From Alphaproteobacteria bacterium (GTDB lineage Bacteria > Pseudomonadota > Alphaproteobacteria > Micavibrionales > CSBR16-224): DNA of 16,982 bases. The notes beneath the pieces are model-generated. The model saw nothing but the letters and a program-made list of their open reading frames with translations. It was not told the origin of the DNA and searched no databases. The stretch lies in contig SKHU01000073.1 of the NCBI GenBank assembly GCA_007116755.1, positions 1-16,982 of the forward strand, in the 5' to 3' direction. Positions 14,563-16,982 of this stretch are shown here, in pieces. Position numbers and translations under genes: made by a program. Numbering within the stretch: position 1 is the stretch's first letter; each line of letters begins with the position of its first letter.

Positions 14563-15894
14563 ATGACCATGGCCGAAACCGTAGCGCCGATCGAAGGGGA
14601 TTACAAAGTCAAAAATATCGATCTTGCCGATTGGGGACGCAAGGAAATCGCAATCGCCGAAACCGAAATGCCGGGCCTGATGGCGCTGCGCGAGGAATAC
14701 GGCGCAAAACAGCCTTTGAAAGGTGCGCGCATTGCGGGTTGTCTGCATATGACGATCCAGACGGCAGTGCTGATCGAAACGCTGACGGCGCTGGGCGCGG
14801 AGGTGCGCTGGTCGTCCTGTAATATTTTCTCGACGCAGGATCATGCGGCGGCGGCGATTGCCGCAACAGGCGTTCCCGTTTTTGCATGGAAAGGCATGAG
14901 CGAAGAGGAATTCTGGTGGTGTATTGAACAGACGATTATCGGCCCTGCGGGTGCAGACGGCAAGCCGTGGACACCGAATCTGATTCTGGACGACGGCGGC
15001 GATCTGACGGTTGTCATGCACGAGAAATATCCCGAACTCTTAAAAGAGGTAAAAGGTCTGTCGGAGGAAACGACAACAGGCGTGCACCGCCTTTATGAAA
15101 TGGCCAAAAAAGGCACGCTGAAAGTGCCGGCGATCAATGTCAATGACAGCGTTACAAAATCGAAATTCGATAATCTGTACGGCTGCCGCGAAAGCCTTGT
15201 GGACGGCATCAAACGCGCCACCGATGTGATGATTGCCGGAAAAGTTGCGGTTGTCTGCGGCTATGGCGATGTCGGCAAAGGGTCGGCGGCTTCGCTGCGC
15301 AATCAGGGCGCACGCGTTCTGGTCACGGAAATCGATCCGATCTGCGCTTTGCAGGCGGCGATGGAAGGCTATGAAGTCGTGACGATGGAAGAGGCCGCGC
15401 CGATCGGTGATATTTTCGTGACGGCGACAGGCAATATCGACGTGATCACAATCGATCATATGCGCGAGATGAAAGACCGCGCCATCGTTTGCAATATCGG
15501 CCATTTCGACAGCGAAATCCAGATCGAGGCGCTGCGCAACCATAAATGGGAAAACGTCAAGGAGCAGGTGGACGAGGTTGTCTTCCCCGACGGCAAGCGT
15601 CTGATCGTGCTGGCGGAAGGGCGTCTGGTTAATCTCGGCTGTGCAACAGGGCATCCGAGCTTTGTCATGAGCGCGTCTTTCACCAATCAGGTGCTGGCAC
15701 AGATCGAGCTTTGGGAAAACAGCGATTCTTACGAAAACAGGGTTTATGTTCTGCCCAAACATCTGGATGAAAAAGTCGCAGCGCTGCATCTGGAAAAAAT
15801 CGGCGTACATCTGACAAAGCTGACACCGGAACAGGCCGAATATCTCGGCATGGATGCGGAAGGACCGTTCAAGCCGGAACATTACCGTTATTGA
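14563..15894 (+). CDS. ahcY: Adenosylhomocysteinase (S-adenosyl-L-homocysteine hydrolase)
   Basis: AhcY splits S-adenosylhomocysteine into adenosine and homocysteine, relieving product inhibition of methyltransferases and feeding the methionine cycle. It is a cytoplasmic NAD-dependent tetramer. The 443-residue protein has the substrate block from [13 protein letters not shown] to [15 protein letters not shown] (about 62-98), [20 protein letters not shown] (about 192-211), the NAD loop GYGDVGKG (233-240) and the C-terminal KPEHYRY that reaches into the neighbouring subunit. It lacks the roughly 40-residue insertion usually found in bacterial forms between DDGGD and EETTTG, so it is close to the eukaryotic length. 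ATG 14563 has GAGGAG 6 bp ahead. I see no SAH riboswitch in the 59-bp upstream gap. Confidence 0.97.
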   Translation: MTMAETVAPIEGDYKVKNIDLADWGRKEIAIAETEMPGLMALREEYGAKQPLKGARIAGCLHMTIQTAVLIETLTALGAEVRWSSCNIFSTQDHAAAAIAATGVPVFAWKGMSEEEFWWCIEQTIIGPAGADGKPWTPNLILDDGGDLTVVMHEKYPELLKEVKGLSEETTTGVHRLYEMAKKGTLKVPAINVNDSVTKSKFDNLYGCRESLVDGIKRATDVMIAGKVAVVCGYGDVGKGSAASLRNQGARVLVTEIDPICALQAAMEGYEVVTMEEAAPIGDIFVTATGNIDVITIDHMREMKDRAIVCNIGHFDSEIQIEALRNHKWENVKEQVDEVVFPDGKRLIVLAEGRLVNLGCATGHPSFVMSASFTNQVLAQIELWENSDSYENRVYVLPKHLDEKVAALHLEKIGVHLTKLTPEQAEYLGMDAEGPFKPEHYRY

Positions 15895-15922
15895 TCGTGC
15901 ATCGATCGTACATTGATCGCGT
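15890..15922. repeat. Three imperfect 11-bp tandem repeats across the ahcY stop
   Basis: Units ATTGATCGTGC (15890-15900), ATCGATCGTAC (15901-15911) and ATTGATCGCGT (15912-15922) follow one another. The first contains the ahcY TGA. They fill most of the 42-bp convergent gap to the next gene. No T-tract terminator is seen there. Confidence 0.7.
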
Positions 15923-15936
15923 ATTTGTCGCGGGGC

Positions 15937-16848
15937 TTATGATCCGGGGCGGCGCGGCGGCGGACGGTTGGTTTTGACCTCGATCCCGCGGTTCGGTGTA
16001 GCCGTTACGGTTTCACCGCTGGCCGAGGTAAACTCGATTCTGTCCGTTGCACAGTGGTAGTCGGTAATTCTTTCGGCAAAACGCGCATTAACATCATCGA
16101 CGATTTTCCGGCACATTTCGTCTTTTTGTGCGCCGTTGAAAAAGAACTGCATGGAAAATCCGGTTTCGACATAGTAATCATCTGCTTCCGAATGCCGCCT
16201 TACGGCTTCGTTGACGACTTCCGTCAGGCTGGTGTTGTAGGACGCCCCCGGGCCGGTCACAGAAACGCCGACACGCGGTATGGCGGTGACAACCGTGCCG
16301 TCGTCCGTCGTCATCACAAGTTTGTCCAGATTGCACTCAAAATCGACGATTTTTGATTTGCCGATATATTTTCTTTTGATTTCGCGCTCGACATCGCGGC
16401 AGAATTTTCTCAATTCATTTGGATAAACATAGGTTGCTCCAATTCCGTACCGGCTTGAAAATTCCGGCATTTCCAGCCGTTCAAGAAATTCATCCCCTTG
16501 TTGATAGCGTTGCAGAATGTGTGAATGCTTAAATAAAGACTGTTCTGTGACTTGCTGCAGATCGGCGCTGGGCGGATAGGCTTTCCGGTCTTTGTGATGG
16601 TAATGATCTTCAATATTGCCTCCGATAATTGTTACAGTCAGCAAGAGAAGAGCATGCCTGTAAGACAGGCGGCTGAGCAGAGATGCGCTGGGCAGGCATA
16701 TGTTGGGATAGCGCGGCTCCATGCCGCTATCGCTGTCATTATCGCTTTTGCTGTCAAAATCTTTTGTTGCGGACGTCCGGTCGAATTCCGTTTGCAGCTT
16801 TTGCGGCTGTATACCGCTGATTCCGGCGAATTGTTCTTCTTTTTTCAT
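15937..16848 (-). CDS. Unrecognised protein with a duplicated two-cysteine unit
   Basis: I place the start at ATG 16848 (303 residues), which has GGAG 6 bp ahead and lies downstream of a consensus promoter; an earlier TTG at 16929 is part of the -35 box. The N-terminal 60 residues are polar (TKDFDSKSDNDSDSG). A short hydrophobic stretch at about 66-77 (HALLLLTVTIIGG) may be a marginal anchor. The C-terminal half holds two related units at about 133-197 and 226-291. Each has an aromatic strand, a Cys followed by a basic/acidic helix (FCRDVEREIKRKY; MCRKIVDDVNARF), a second Cys 20-22 residues later (DFEC; DYHC), and a strand pair ending GTVVTAIPRVGVSV or GETVTATPNRGIEV. The tail is Pro/Arg-rich. 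I do not recognise the fold. It is convergent with ahcY. Confidence 0.72.
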   Translation of the reverse strand: MKKEEQFAGISGIQPQKLQTEFDRTSATKDFDSKSDNDSDSGMEPRYPNICLPSASLLSRLSYRHALLLLTVTIIGGNIEDHYHHKDRKAYPPSADLQQVTEQSLFKHSHILQRYQQGDEFLERLEMPEFSSRYGIGATYVYPNELRKFCRDVEREIKRKYIGKSKIVDFECNLDKLVMTTDDGTVVTAIPRVGVSVTGPGASYNTSLTEVVNEAVRRHSEADDYYVETGFSMQFFFNGAQKDEMCRKIVDDVNARFAERITDYHCATDRIEFTSASGETVTATPNRGIEVKTNRPPPRRPGS

Positions 16849-16899
16849 GCCGCACTCCACCCTGTTTGCCGTATTGACTGACGACTTTTTAACATCTCC

Positions 16900-16929
16900 A
16901 TTATACATGCACCGGCGGCGCGGTGTCAA
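16900..16929 (-). promoter_or_regulatory. Consensus sigma-70 promoter of the duplicated-cysteine protein gene
   Basis: On the minus strand, a perfect TTGACA (16924-16929) and a perfect TATAAT (16900-16905) are 18 bp apart. The leader to ATG 16848 is about 45 nt. This is the strongest core promoter in the window and it fixes the downstream start codon. Confidence 0.8.
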
Positions 16930-16982
16930 TATGGAAATAGCAGAGTCGCCCGCATCAGCCTGGAAACAATAAGTTTTCTTGC

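Noticed and set aside
16849..16929. TTG start at 16929 adding 27 residues to the duplicated-cysteine protein
   Set aside because: That TTG is the beginning of a perfect TTGACA -35 box and the extension covers the whole promoter, so it would not be transcribed.

Overview
The window (16,982 bp, moderate GC) looks chromosomal and alphaproteobacterial. The main evidence is the block rsfS-rlmH-envC-ctpA-divergent polysaccharide deacetylase-rppH, an order familiar from Alphaproteobacteria, together with an alphaproteobacterial-style AcnA and PyrE. I cannot name the genus. An orphan IcmL/DotI-like periplasmic protein and an ankyrin-repeat protein would fit a predatory or host-associated lineage (for example a Micavibrio-like group), but that is inference. 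I see no IS element, tRNA, rRNA, CRISPR array or prophage gene.

Layout. Thirteen genes from 1 to 13448 lie on the minus strand and are read right to left: acnA (TCA cycle), an IcmL/DotI-like secreted protein, hflK (FtsH modulator), rsfS and rlmH (50S ribosome silencing and 23S rRNA methylation), an EnvC-like murein hydrolase activator, ctpA (periplasmic processing protease), a divergent polysaccharide deacetylase, rppH (mRNA 5'-end pyrophosphohydrolase), a PilZ protein, a three-helix membrane protein, pyrE, an ankyrin-repeat protein, and a membrane-anchored DUF2927-like protein that runs off the left edge. Spacing is tight: 4-bp ATGA overlaps join rsfS/rlmH and deacetylase/rppH, and 3 bp separate the membrane-protein gene from pyrE. 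This suggests a cell-envelope/ribosome operon (hflK to rppH) followed by smaller units with their own promoters.

Divergent from acnA are a cold-shock protein gene with a long structured 5' leader and a clear intrinsic terminator, then a promoter, a small two-helix membrane protein and ahcY. At the right end, convergent to ahcY, is an unrecognised protein with two copies of a cysteine-containing unit, behind a consensus sigma-70-type promoter (TTGACA-18-TATAAT).

The least expected items are the orphan IcmL/DotI-like protein, the duplicated-Cys-domain protein, hflK without an adjacent hflC, a short (eukaryote-like length) AhcY, and direct repeats bracketing promoter elements in front of the two leftmost genes. 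I do not see a complete new multi-gene system; the best candidates for new biology are the unrecognised proteins.
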